DNA of 33,200 bases, taken from positions 1-33,200 of the forward strand of contig DBDJ01000032.1 of the NCBI GenBank assembly GCA_002293525.1. Direction: 5' to 3'. Origin of the DNA: Lachnospiraceae bacterium UBA935 (GTDB lineage: Bacteria > Bacillota > Clostridia > Lachnospirales > Lachnospiraceae). The translations under genes and the position numbers were made by a program. Under the pieces are notes generated by a model that searched no databases, was not told where the DNA came from, and worked only from the letters and a program-made list of their open reading frames with translations. The number at the start of each line of letters is the position of its first letter. The stretch's first letter is position 1. Shown here piece after piece: positions 17,671-25,225 of this stretch.

Positions 17671-18446
17671 TAATATTCTACGCAGTATCCGGCAGCAAAC
17701 TCATACTTCCTAAGAGCCGGCAGCCACTCCGTATAAATCTTGGTGTTTACATCCTGAAGGGCATCGGGCATCGCTCCCTTGCAAGGAAATACAGCCCAGT
17801 CAAATGCGGGAATAGTTCTGGTCACAAAACCCTCCGGGACATCTTTCTGCGGGTTATATGGATCAGCAATCAGGTACTCAAATGTCTGCTGCCCCATCTC
17901 AACATCAATATTGATGCCATAGCACCCCATAACAACCTGACCCTTCCCTGACTGAAAATGTTCCTGCCAAAACTGGGGAACCACTTCCTTCGCGCCTTCA
18001 TAAGAAAATGTCTTGGCATTTCCGATAACCGTAAAAGCTTCTTTTTTTACTAACTTGTACTCCATAAGATAGCCTCCTTCTAATGATAATTTGAGTTTCA
18101 GCGGAGCAAAGGTTTTTAGTAGCACCGCATCCTTGCGCACGGATGAAGGCGAAACTCCATGGAACCTGGTAAATGCTTTGGTAAAACTATCCGGCGAGTC
18201 ATACCCGTATTTCATGGCAATATCAATCACCTTCTCATCAGTAATAAGCAGATCATTCCCAGCAAGTGCCAGCTTTCTATTGCGGATATATTCAGCTACG
18301 CTGAATCCACAAAGCATTGCAAACCCCTTCTGAAAATAAAAAGATGACAGGCCTGCCGTTTTAGCTACTTCACCAGCTGTTATATCCTCGGTAATATGAT
18401 CCTCAATATACTGAACAGAATCACCGATAATTGCCATCCATTCCAT
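17589..18446 (-). CDS. AraC-family transcriptional regulator with GyrI-like effector-binding domain
   Basis: The 285-residue protein has an AraC-type double helix-turn-helix at residues ~8-106 (ITAGEVAKTAGLSSFYFQK, then VIDIAMKYGYDSPDSFTKAF) and a GyrI/effector-binding domain at ~128-285. This is the usual order for Rob/BmrR-like ligand-responsive regulators of Bacillota, which bind small hydrophobic or cationic ligands. The ATG at 18446 has an AAGGGAG ribosome site. The last 83 nt of the gene region recur, about 95 percent identical, at 24389-24471. Confidence 0.93.
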   Translation of the reverse strand: MEWMAIIGDSVQYIEDHITEDITAGEVAKTAGLSSFYFQKGFAMLCGFSVAEYIRNRKLALAGNDLLITDEKVIDIAMKYGYDSPDSFTKAFTRFHGVSPSSVRKDAVLLKTFAPLKLKLSLEGGYLMEYKLVKKEAFTVIGNAKTFSYEGAKEVVPQFWQEHFQSGKGQVVMGCYGINIDVEMGQQTFEYLIADPYNPQKDVPEGFVTRTIPAFDWAVFPCKGAMPDALQDVNTKIYTEWLPALRKYEFAAGYCVEYYDDPSKYEKGTQDENYYCEIWIPVKKK

Positions 18447-18755
18447 GAAACTAATACTCCCTTCGCTTGCTATGTGACTATCTTATCGCAAAAGCTTTAT
18501 GCCTTCCCGACATTTCTTGCTTTTATTTGTCCAAATTGTTTGCTGTCTCCAGTTCAAAGTGCCGATTATAAATATATAATACTTCATTTTTATCTTGACA
18601 ACAATTAAAACACTAATAATACTCCTGTGTCTGTATTATTTTTTGCTTGCTGCCTTGGACGATCAACTTCTATTTTCTTCATTGCATCAGAAACAAGCTG
18701 TACCCTGGAAGCGACAAGTGCTCGCTGTCATCACCGTCATCCGTCACTGTGGTAC
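18447..18755. other. 309-nt intergenic region with the AraC/GyrI promoter
   Basis: No gene is visible. A leftward promoter is likely at 18573-18601 (next entry). The remainder, between it and the YfbM-like stop at 18756, has no clear hairpin terminator that I can see. Confidence 0.55.
18573..18601 (-). promoter_or_regulatory. Candidate promoter of the AraC/GyrI gene
   Basis: On the minus strand the -35 is TTGTCA (18601-18596), the spacer is 17 nt, and the -10 is TATATA (18578-18573). It predicts a leader of about 120 nt. Confidence 0.5.
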
Positions 18756-19244
18756 TTAAAAATCAACAGTAAAAATTACTTGATAATTCTCCTTTAAAGC
18801 ATTTTCATAAAAAGAAAGAATGTCTTCACTCCAACCTAAAGTGTGGTCTAGTCCGTTATCGTCTTTATACGGGAAATCCTTATCGACAATACTCCAGAAA
18901 TATTTCAGTATAATCTCGCGCAAATCATTTTGGCGCAGATATTCGACGATATTCTCCACATCACCGTGATTTTTTAAGGTGATGATTTCATCCTCAGTTT
19001 CAACTAAAAACTCTCCGGCAACTACAATGTTAGTCGGAATGCTGTTTTCTTCGCTCCACTTACCGCCGCCCAGGCAATATTGAATACCTGCCCAGGCTTT
19101 ATCTAATTCACAAGCGCGTGGCGTGTCAAAGAGCTCCTCCTCGATTTCCTCCAACATGTACTCATATCGTTCCTCCGCGGGCATGGAACGCAGTTTGCCA
19201 ACCTCCGCTTCCGTTAGTGCATACAGCATACCTAATCTTGACAT
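18756..19244 (-). CDS. YfbM/DUF1877 family protein
   Basis: The 162-residue soluble protein shows the family's N-terminal MSRLGMLYALTEAEV pattern and the central LDKAWAGIQYCLGGG motif, followed by an acidic C-terminal half with aromatic residues. The biochemical role of the family is not established. The ATG at 19244 has an unusually strong AGGAGGAGG ribosome site. It follows the gene at 19327-20115 by 82 nt on the same strand, so the two may share a transcript. Confidence 0.85.
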   Translation of the reverse strand: MSRLGMLYALTEAEVGKLRSMPAEERYEYMLEEIEEELFDTPRACELDKAWAGIQYCLGGGKWSEENSIPTNIVVAGEFLVETEDEIITLKNHGDVENIVEYLRQNDLREIILKYFWSIVDKDFPYKDDNGLDHTLGWSEDILSFYENALKENYQVIFTVDF

Positions 19245-19326
19245 TATGTTCTCCTCCTCCTAAATGAATCGTAGTGTATACAAAATTTCGTCTGTATCTT
19301 TTTTAAAAAACGTATTTTTCATCAGT

Positions 19327-20115
19327 TTAGAACTCATATGTACTGGTTCCCACTTCTCCTACAGTTATGCCGGCGTCATGAAAAGAAATCTCCAGCGTGG
19401 TATCCGTGTATTCACGCTTAAGTTCACCGATTTCCTTTGCATAATCCTGCGTTGGTGCCTGCTCCTTAGATTCTTCACTTATTTCTGCAAGCTGCTTTTC
19501 TTTCTGCTTCTCCTGCTGATCAGCCATCATTTCCGCACTGATTGCCATAGCATACATCTCCGGACTATATTCTGCCAGAAACTTTCTATCCGCTTCCGAA
19601 ACTTTACCCCCGGACGCCATTTGGGACATTACGGAAACAGCTCTTGACATTCTTTCTGATTCATTTCCCAAAGCTTCGGCTTGCTGTTTTGCTACAATAG
19701 CGTTATGCTCCATTGCATATTGATATATCGCTCTTTCGTTGGCTTCAAATGCCTCTTGGGTTGTTTTTAGAATCTTCTCTTTCACTTCATCAGACAGTGG
19801 AATATCCTGCCCATTAACCGTGAAATATCCAAGTCTTACCACTCTATGAGCCAACGCCATATTTTCAAAGTGAATTACATAACTGTCGGGGTTTTTTCCC
19901 TGAGTAATCCCAAGCGGATACTTCCCGGTTGCCGCACTCATATTCTCCGATTTAGATTGCAATTCATAACCATCTTTTGAAATCTCAACGGTATCGGTGC
20001 TTCTTGAAGACGCATTTTTACTGTTTTCCTTGTAGGCATTTAACGCCTTTTCTGTACCCGAGGTCTTTGATGCGTAATTTTGCCCATAATTTGTGATTGC
20101 GTTTCCAATATTCAT
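19327..20115 (-). CDS. Unrecognised 262-aa protein, possibly exported or surface-associated in trans
   Basis: I do not recognise the family. The N-terminus is Asn/Ser/Lys-rich and lacks a classic signal peptide, with a TVEISKDGYEL motif at ~42-52 of a kind seen in several Clostridial proteins of unknown role. The middle is helical and Met/Ala-rich. A coiled-coil-like, Glu/Lys/Gln-rich stretch lies at ~200-240. The start ATG has a GAGG ribosome site. On the minus strand a TATAAT lies at 20153-20148, but I see no good -35. Confidence 0.75.
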   Translation of the reverse strand: MNIGNAITNYGQNYASKTSGTEKALNAYKENSKNASSRSTDTVEISKDGYELQSKSENMSAATGKYPLGITQGKNPDSYVIHFENMALAHRVVRLGYFTVNGQDIPLSDEVKEKILKTTQEAFEANERAIYQYAMEHNAIVAKQQAEALGNESERMSRAVSVMSQMASGGKVSEADRKFLAEYSPEMYAMAISAEMMADQQEKQKEKQLAEISEESKEQAPTQDYAKEIGELKREYTDTTLEISFHDAGITVGEVGTSTYEF

Positions 20116-20268
20116 ATGATCAGCCTCGTTTCATGTTATTATTCTTCATTATATATCGTCATATTGTGCTTACATATTAGCAAATCCCATCATTTCGTTC
20201 TCCCGATTATTGGCGCATCACTCGGATTCAGTAAGCCTTTGTTTTGTATCCTTTATTAAACTATTCTT

Positions 20269-20340
20269 ATAAAGAAACATCTTGGAAAAAAGAAACATTC
20301 TGGAAAAAAGAACCATCCCGGAAAAATAAAAACCCGTGGA
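20269..20340 (+). repeat. Four-copy 18-nt tandem repeat upstream of the lipoprotein gene
   Basis: Units start at 20269, 20287, 20305 and 20323 and resemble AAAAAGAAACATTCTGGA. The second unit fits this exactly and the last is the most diverged. The array ends at the -35 region of the lipoprotein promoter, so copy number could affect promoter activity. Confidence 0.85.
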
Positions 20341-20365
20341 AATCCAACAGATTTTATGCTATACT
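20337..20365 (+). promoter_or_regulatory. Extended -10 promoter of the lipoprotein gene
   Basis: The -35-like TGGAAA (20337-20342) is followed by a 17-nt spacer and TGcTATACT with -10 TATACT (20360-20365). The -35 overlaps the end of the 18-nt repeat array. Confidence 0.6.
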
Positions 20366-20454
20366 GACTCCTGTGCTGTACTCATTGGAATTGAATCCGG
20401 CAGACAAAAAGGGATTATTGCAGTTCAAAAATATTCAGTTAGGGAGAATAATTC

Positions 20455-21177
20455 ATGCGCATTATATTAACGCCTATACTTTTAATGGTGATTGTTATGG
20501 CAGCATGCAATACCGAAGGAATCACTGCTGACGAAAGTGATATAAATAAAAGTACTATGGATGGAACCGTCTCAAATCATGATGCTGACAGTACTCCCAT
20601 AGAATTATCTTCATCAGAACAGAAGCCGACAGTGCCAGAGGCCGTTTCCCCCGTTAATCCTTATCCTGTTTTTGAATATCTTAATGGGGAAAAGGGTCTG
20701 ACCTCAATGGATTTTGAATGTGCATTTCAACTGTGTCAGGATGCAATATCCGATTATTTTTCTAACCAAGTCGACGACAATTTCGAAAAATATGTGGAAA
20801 ACAACAAATTGAAGGAGTATCTTTCCCTAAGTGCTGAATGGAGCAAACCCAAAAGAGAGGTCAGAAAAATTGGATTAGGGAAGGCAGAATTCCAAAATGA
20901 TGAATCAACCGGCAGGAATTGGTTTTTCTTTTATCTAACTATTGAATTTTATGATGGTGGTGAGGTAGTTGAAATTATTGTTAAGGAATCGGCTGATGGT
21001 AGTTCCTTGGTAATTGCTGATTGGTATATTGCCGATAAACTGTATATGGATGACATGACACGCAGCCATGAAAAAAGCATAAACAATCCGGATATATGGG
21101 AAGATTCCGATTTTGCTGATGAAATGCTGAGAAAAGCGAATGAAATAATAAACGTGGAAACTATTTACGACTTCTAA
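20455..21177 (+). CDS. Predicted lipoprotein of unknown function, 240 aa
   Basis: The N-terminus is a lipoprotein signal with lipobox VMAAC (Cys18), predicting lipid attachment on the outer face of the membrane. Residues ~20-65 are a Ser/Thr/Asp/Pro-rich linker. The rest is a soluble domain with aromatic and acidic residues (WFFFYLTIEFYDGGEVVEI) that I do not recognise. The ATG follows GGGAG at suitable spacing. Confidence 0.8.
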   Translation: MRIILTPILLMVIVMAACNTEGITADESDINKSTMDGTVSNHDADSTPIELSSSEQKPTVPEAVSPVNPYPVFEYLNGEKGLTSMDFECAFQLCQDAISDYFSNQVDDNFEKYVENNKLKEYLSLSAEWSKPKREVRKIGLGKAEFQNDESTGRNWFFFYLTIEFYDGGEVVEIIVKESADGSSLVIADWYIADKLYMDDMTRSHEKSINNPDIWEDSDFADEMLRKANEIINVETIYDF

Positions 21178-21180
21178 ACA

Positions 21181-21417
21181 ATGCCCGATGTTGAAACCGA
21201 CATAGCAGCACTGCTGTTCTTAGGAGTGGATGATGCCTACGCAAGTTGGGATACTGATTTTGATGGATTTGACGAGGGGAAAGCGTTAGTACAGGAGAAA
21301 TATTTCTCACATCTGCCTAACCGGTGGCCTCAGGTGATGGACCATGTAGAGGTTACACCTTGGGAGTGTTATTTGTTATTGCCCAAGTACAAGGGCACTG
21401 TTCTTATCTCCTTCTAA
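21181..21417 (+). CDS. Small hypothetical protein, possibly a gene fragment, 78 aa
   Basis: It begins 3 nt after the lipoprotein stop and has no good ribosome site of its own, so it would depend on translational coupling. The acidic N-terminal half and the ending TPWECYLLLPKYKGTVLISF look like the C-terminal part of a larger secreted or lipoprotein-type domain. Its stop overlaps the end of the converging EcfT gene by 4 bp. It may be a decayed remnant. Confidence 0.4.
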   Translation: MPDVETDIAALLFLGVDDAYASWDTDFDGFDEGKALVQEKYFSHLPNRWPQVMDHVEVTPWECYLLLPKYKGTVLISF

Positions 21418-22124
21418 ATAACTACACATATCAAAAACGCCATACAAACAGCAAATACGTGCCAATCCACCTTATTTGCTCTAAAAATGGCGCGTGTTCT
21501 CACTTCGCTATAGCACCTTGACTCCATTGCATATACAATCTCATCGGCTCTGCGAAGTGTACGGCTCAATAGCGGCAAAACAATAAAGTTAATCCTCTCA
21601 ATAGGATTTTTCCTTAACTGAATGCAACGTGATTTTTGGGCGCTCATCATTTCGGAGTAGTTGTCAAATATGACTGGTATCAGCACAAATGTAAGGTTTA
21701 TCATGGTCGCAATCTGCACCTCCGGTATGAACGGAACGGGACGCAAATACCACTCTATAACATTTTTAAATGTCAGCAGAGATGTTGTTCCTGTCATGAT
21801 GCTACAGGCCATAATGATAACAGTAAACCGTCCGGCAAATCGTAATCCTTCTATTACCCCTTGTATAGAAACACTGGTAATTGGAAACTTTGGTATTGGG
21901 TCGCCCGGTATGCCAAAAGCATTTACAGTGAACACAATAAGTATTAAGAACGCAAAAAATTTCATATCCTTTAGCAGTGAAGTGATGGGCAGTTTTGCTA
22001 CAAACAGGGCGAGAAACATAAAACACAAGGCGGTCAAATAATGCCACCACTCGGAAGCAAAACCAGCTGACAGGCTCATTATCAGCATACATAAGAGTTT
22101 CAGCCGTCCGTCCATTCTATGCAA
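21414..22124 (-). CDS. ECF transporter transmembrane (T) component, BioN/EcfT-like
   Basis: The 236-residue protein has about five hydrophobic segments and a cytoplasmic C-terminal stretch with two coupling-helix motifs, AQKSRCIQL and AMESRCYSEVRT. These occupy the place of the Ala-Arg-Gly signatures of EcfT proteins. T components link the ATPases to the substrate-binding S component in vitamin uptake. The frame opens at TTG 22124, 7 nt after AAGGA; the ATG at 22115 is the alternative. It follows bioY and the truncated ATPase, so biotin is the expected substrate. Confidence 0.88.
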   Translation of the reverse strand: MHRMDGRLKLLCMLIMSLSAGFASEWWHYLTALCFMFLALFVAKLPITSLLKDMKFFAFLILIVFTVNAFGIPGDPIPKFPITSVSIQGVIEGLRFAGRFTVIIMACSIMTGTTSLLTFKNVIEWYLRPVPFIPEVQIATMINLTFVLIPVIFDNYSEMMSAQKSRCIQLRKNPIERINFIVLPLLSRTLRRADEIVYAMESRCYSEVRTRAIFRANKVDWHVFAVCMAFLICVVI

Positions 22125-22156
22125 TACGGTATCCTTATGAATGTAGTGAAAAAAGG

Positions 22157-22480
22157 TTATTTGAGATTTTCCGGTCCAAAAGCAACATCCTCCGCTACCG
22201 TTTGTCCCACAATCTGACTGTCAGAATCCTGAAAAATCAACCCGATTCTCTTTCGGGCTTCAGCGATATTTTTGCTGATCGGTTCTCCGTCTATCAGCAC
22301 TTTGCCTTTCGTGGGGACAAGCAGGCCATTCAGATGTCGAATAAAAATCGTTTTTCCGGAGCCGTTCGCTCCCGCTATGATTACAAATTCGCCATCATTT
22401 ACCTGCAAGTTGATATCCATAATAGCTGTCGTGCCATCAGGAAAGACGTGAGTCAGATTCTTTGCTTCTAAAACAGCCAT
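22157..22480 (-). pseudogene. Truncated ECF transporter ATPase (BioM/EcfA-like), 107 aa
   Basis: The N-terminal ATPase half is normal: the A-loop region, Walker A GANGSGKT (37-44) and a Q-loop around Q84 (LIFQDSDSQIVGQTV), then the characteristic FGPENL. A stop follows immediately. A full ECF ATPase has roughly 230 to 280 residues, so the ABC signature, Walker B, D-loop and H-loop are missing. Only 32 nt separate this stop from the next gene, so the missing part has been deleted, not shifted to another frame. The start ATG abuts the bioY stop. ATP hydrolysis by this product alone is not expected. Confidence 0.85.
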
Positions 22481-23074
22481 TTATTCCTCTCCACTATCCG
22501 CTTGCTGTACAGAAGCAGATACCAATGTTTCTCTAAAGCGTGGCAGGAGAACTCTCCCTAAAGCAGAAGCTGCCACGATCTTGATAACGATGCCGATAAT
22601 AAAAGGTGTAAGACCTGCAGCCAGTGCCGCCGCCCAGCTCAGATTCATTTGAACCTTCAGCCATGGAACGCCAACCAAGTACAGTAACACATTGCCTATT
22701 ACTAAGGCAATCAGATTTGTAACGATGCCGGGCTTTCTTTTCGTTGTGATGAATCCGATGGAAGCAGTCACAAGCAAGTAACCGAACAAAAACCCGCCGG
22801 TTGGTCCGACAAGAACGGCAAGCCCTGCACCACCACCGGCAAAAACCGGAAGCCCTAATGCTCCTAAAGCAAGGTATAAGGTCGTACTGATCAGTCCATA
22901 CTTATAGCCAAGGAAAAGGCCGGTTATCATGACGAAAAAGTCTGCCAGCACAATAGGGACGGGACCTACCGGAATTGGTATGCTTATGTACCCTCCGATA
23001 ATAATGAGCGCCGTAAACAAGGCACAATAGATGGTCATGCGAAGATTTAGCTTAGATACAGTGTTTTTTGACAA
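22481..23074 (-). CDS. bioY: Biotin transporter substrate-binding S component BioY
   Basis: The 197-residue, six-helix membrane protein carries the BioY hallmarks: YISIPIPVGPVPI, LGALGLPVFAGG and GPTGGFLFGYLL. It binds biotin and needs a T component and ATPases for transport. The start is a TTG at 23074 with an AAGGAG ribosome site 8 nt upstream. It is the first gene of a leftward bioY-ATPase-ecfT operon, opposite birA across a shared regulatory region, which supports biotin-controlled expression. Confidence 0.95.
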   Translation of the reverse strand: MSKNTVSKLNLRMTIYCALFTALIIIGGYISIPIPVGPVPIVLADFFVMITGLFLGYKYGLISTTLYLALGALGLPVFAGGGAGLAVLVGPTGGFLFGYLLVTASIGFITTKRKPGIVTNLIALVIGNVLLYLVGVPWLKVQMNLSWAAALAAGLTPFIIGIVIKIVAASALGRVLLPRFRETLVSASVQQADSGEE

Positions 23075-23186
23075 TTTAATTTCTCCTTTTCATTTTTTAC
23101 AGAGAGCTTCCTCTGTTTCTTCCAGTTCCTCAAGTGTAGATAACTTATCATCAGTGTACTCATCTCTGATACGATTGATAAAAACA

Positions 23187-23215
23187 AGTATAACACAAAA
23201 AAAAACAAATGTCAC
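23187..23215 (-). promoter_or_regulatory. Promoter of the bioY operon
   Basis: On the minus strand the -35 is GTGACA (23215-23210), the spacer is 17 nt with a run of nine T, and the -10 is TATACT (23192-23187). The -35 lies inside the BirA-like half-site ATGTCACCC. Confidence 0.7.
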
Positions 23216-23254
23216 CCATTTATTAATAATTAGTTTACATTCAAGAGGTGACAT
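23209..23254. promoter_or_regulatory. BirA operator-like half-sites between bioY and birA
   Basis: ATGTCACCC (23209-23217) and AGTTTACAT (23232-23240) are separated by 14 nt, the spacing type of BirA operators, whose half-sites resemble TTGTAAAC/GTTTACAA. A third element GGTGACAT (23247-23254) is a perfect inverse of ATGTCACC. The first half-site overlaps the bioY -35. BirA charged with biotinyl-AMP would be expected to repress here. Confidence 0.65.
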
Positions 23255-23259
23255 TCGGC

Positions 23260-23288
23260 TTGAGTCTTTCCCCAAGCTATGCTATTAT
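23260..23288 (+). promoter_or_regulatory. Promoter of birA
   Basis: The -35 is TTGAGT (23260-23265), the spacer is 17 nt, and the -10 is TATTAT (23283-23288). It lies just right of the operator cluster and leaves about 50 nt to the birA start. Confidence 0.6.
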
Positions 23289-23342
23289 GAAACATATATT
23301 CTTCCGAAAACTGGAATAGTCTTTAGAAAAATGGTGGAAAAT

Positions 23343-24338
23343 ATGAATACGAAAAATAAAATTCTCACACTATTAGAGAAAAACAGAGGCGAGAGCCTTT
23401 CGGGGGAAGAGATTGCAAAAATGTTTGATATATCTCGCAATGCTGTTTGGAAAGCTGTAAATTCACTTCGAAAAGAGGGATATAACATTAGCTCTGCCAA
23501 TAATAGAGGCTATGCTCTACAGCATGACAACAACATCTTATCTGTCGCAGGAATACTGCCTTTTATTAAAAATCAAGATGCCGCTTCAAAAATTCACATA
23601 TATAAGTCAGTAGAATCTACAAATAAAATAGCGAAAGAAATGGCGATTAACGGGAGCGAACATGGTATTATTATAATAGCCGATACGCAGACGTCAGGCA
23701 AGGGGAGGTATGGCAGACGTTTTTATTCACCTCCCGGCACCGGTCTTTATATGAGTTTGGTTTTCCGTACTGAAGTATTGCGTTTCCCAAATCCCTCACT
23801 AATAACTACTTCTATAGCCCTTGCTGTGTGCAGTGCTATTCAGGCTGTTTCAGGAAAGCAGGCGAAGATAAAGTGGATCAATGATATATATTTAGATGAC
23901 CAAAAAATATGTGGTATTTTAACAGAAGCAGTAGCTGATCTTGAAAGCGGAAACATCGAATGGATTGTTGTTGGTATCGGCATCAATGTAAGCAGTCAAG
24001 CTGAAGATTTCCCTGAAGAATTGCGACAAATTGCAGGTTCTATATATCCTAATGGAACGGAAGGCGCAATACGAAACCAACTTGCAGCTGAGATTATTAA
24101 CAGATGCCTGGATTTGAAAACTTGGCAGGATGATGAATCCATGTATAAAGAATATAGAGAACGCTCTACTTTGTTGGGGCGAAGAATAACGGTAACTGTT
24201 CCAAATGAAACATATGAAGCAACTGCTATTGATATTGATATAAATGGTCACCTCATTATAAGAAAGGATAGCGGAGAAGTAATCGGATTATCTTCCGGCA
24301 AGGTCTCGATAACCCCTCCTCCTTGGAAGTCAATATAG
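23343..24338 (+). CDS. birA: Bifunctional biotin--[acetyl-CoA-carboxylase] ligase and biotin repressor
   Basis: The 331-residue cytoplasmic enzyme activates biotin with ATP and transfers it to a lysine of biotin carrier proteins. An N-terminal winged helix (residues ~1-60, SGEEIAKMFDISRNAVWKAV) marks it as a regulatory BirA. Catalytic motifs are SGKGRYGRRF (ligase GRGRxGR loop), KWINDIYLDDQKICGILTE and VVGIGINV. A C-terminal SH3-like domain closes the protein. The start at 23343 is preferred because GGTGG precedes it. The frame is open further upstream to 23031, but that part crosses the promoter and bioY. It faces bioY across its likely operator. Confidence 0.95.
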   Translation: MNTKNKILTLLEKNRGESLSGEEIAKMFDISRNAVWKAVNSLRKEGYNISSANNRGYALQHDNNILSVAGILPFIKNQDAASKIHIYKSVESTNKIAKEMAINGSEHGIIIIADTQTSGKGRYGRRFYSPPGTGLYMSLVFRTEVLRFPNPSLITTSIALAVCSAIQAVSGKQAKIKWINDIYLDDQKICGILTEAVADLESGNIEWIVVGIGINVSSQAEDFPEELRQIAGSIYPNGTEGAIRNQLAAEIINRCLDLKTWQDDESMYKEYRERSTLLGRRITVTVPNETYEATAIDIDINGHLIIRKDSGEVIGLSSGKVSITPPPWKSI

Positions 24339-24388
24339 AAACTCCTCCGCCAATCGCTTAATAAGCAAGAAATAGTTACCCCGCCGTC

Positions 24389-24471
24389 CTTATTTCTTCT
24401 TCACGGGAATCCAAATCTCGCAATAATAATTCTCATCCTGTGTACCCTTCTCATACTTTGAAGGGTCATCA
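24389..24471 (-). repeat. 83-nt segment repeated at 17588-17670 (copy 2)
   Basis: About 95 percent identical to the end of the AraC/GyrI gene (four differences by eye), in the same orientation about 6.8 kb away. Homology stops abruptly at 24471. Confidence 0.9.
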
Positions 24472-24680
24472 GATGTGGCATCGTGCTGACGCCCCGTAAT
24501 AACTGCGGGCAATCTTCCATAACGAATCACCCTTTTGCACACGGTATTCTGTGCTCGGGATCTGAGACAGCATAATATAGTCTTGGACATCGGCTCCTTC
24601 CTCTCACAGATTATCCTCTTTTTCTTCGGAACCGGAAGTTGTCCTATCATATCTCTGTATTCCTTAAGCAATTCGTGCAA
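24389..24680 (-). pseudogene. Chimeric scar: LysM-protein remnant joined to the 3' tail of the AraC/GyrI gene
   Basis: A 96-codon leftward frame ends with the same last 26 residues and stop as the AraC/GyrI regulator at 17589. Upstream of 24471 the sequence is unrelated to that gene. In another minus-strand frame 24546-24493 encodes YRVQKGDSLWKIARSYYG, a clear first half of a LysM peptidoglycan-binding motif. That frame has an in-frame TGA upstream and runs into a stop at 24469-24471, exactly at the joint. It looks like a broken cell-wall protein gene recombined with a copy of the regulator tail. No intact product is expected. Confidence 0.75.
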
Positions 24681-24708
24681 TGCTTAATTTAACATATTTT
24701 AAAGGGAA

Positions 24709-24737
24709 TTGCAATTGATTGTGCCATTTTTTAGTAT
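24709..24737 (+). promoter_or_regulatory. Possible upstream promoter of the XRE-CPBP pair
   Basis: TTGCAA (24709-24714), a 17-nt spacer and TAGTAT (24732-24737). The -10 overlaps the palindrome at 24730-24748, so binding there could block this promoter. Confidence 0.4.
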
Positions 24738-24748
24738 GGTTTACTAAA
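24730..24748. promoter_or_regulatory. Palindromic operator candidate for the XRE regulator
   Basis: TTTAGTA and TACTAAA are perfect 7-bp arms around TGGTT. The site lies about 60 nt upstream of the promoter nearest the XRE gene and has the size of an XRE-family operator. Autoregulation is inferred. Confidence 0.5.
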
Positions 24749-24806
24749 CCAACGGTATATGGAACCGCCCAAATACCTTCGGAAAACACTCGCAACGAAA
24801 CGGTTC

Positions 24807-24836
24807 TTTACAAAAAAACAAGAATCCGTGTATACT
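24807..24836 (+). promoter_or_regulatory. Promoter of the XRE-CPBP pair
   Basis: TTTACA (24807-24812), an 18-nt spacer and TATACT (24831-24836). About 45 nt of leader precede a GGGGAGG ribosome site and the XRE start codon. Confidence 0.65.
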
Positions 24837-24887
24837 GAATGTTGCCAAACAATGTTTTGGGATTGTTTTTAGGGGAGGTTTTAAAAT

Positions 24888-25211
24888 ATGTTGTTTTACG
24901 AAAAATTAAGGCAATGCCGTGACGAAAGCAGTCTGTCACAAGAGACTGTTGCGGAAAGATTGAATGTGACTCGCCAGGCTGTTTCCAAATGGGAACGAGG
25001 AATTAACGAACCCGACATTGAAACGATTGTGCGGCTTTCTGACATGTACAGCGTAACGATTGATCAGTTGCTCCGCAGTGATTTGTCAATCGTGAGAAAA
25101 TTAGCCGTAAAGGAACGATCTTTCAAAAAACTTATTACTGCAGTGGCGGTGTTGAGCGGTGTTTTGATACTCCTGTTTTTATCGATTTCATTTCAAGTGA
25201 TACGTGGGTAA
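24888..25211 (+). CDS. XRE-family transcriptional regulator with C-terminal membrane anchor
   Basis: Residues ~5-62 are a Cro/C1-type helix-turn-helix (SQETVAERLNVTRQAVSKWE). A Lys/Arg-rich linker follows, then one hydrophobic helix at ~83-103 and a short tail. The 107-residue layout predicts a DNA-binding protein tethered to the membrane with the helix-turn-helix in the cytoplasm. Fourteen bases separate it from the CPBP protease gene, so they form a two-gene operon. A strong ribosome site precedes the ATG. Confidence 0.9.
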   Translation: MLFYEKLRQCRDESSLSQETVAERLNVTRQAVSKWERGINEPDIETIVRLSDMYSVTIDQLLRSDLSIVRKLAVKERSFKKLITAVAVLSGVLILLFLSISFQVIRG

Positions 25212-25225
25212 AGGGAGAATAGTAA

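Larger units (their letters stand above)
20116..20454. other. 339-nt divergent intergenic region
   Basis: It separates the leftward 262-aa gene from the rightward lipoprotein gene. It contains a leftward TATAAT near 20150, an 18-nt x 4 tandem repeat (20269-20340) and an extended -10 promoter (20337-20365). The 95-codon ORF crossing it encodes little but the translated repeat and is probably not a gene. Confidence 0.6.

Noticed and set aside
20244..20531. 95-codon plus-strand ORF upstream of and overlapping the lipoprotein gene
   Set aside because: It mostly translates the 18-nt repeat array and the promoter; the lipoprotein frame starting at 20455 has the ribosome site and lipobox.
23031..23342. 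N-terminal extension of birA to give a 435-codon protein
   Set aside because: It would cover the bioY start, both promoters and the operator; homology to BirA begins at the ATG at 23343, which has a GGTGG ribosome site.
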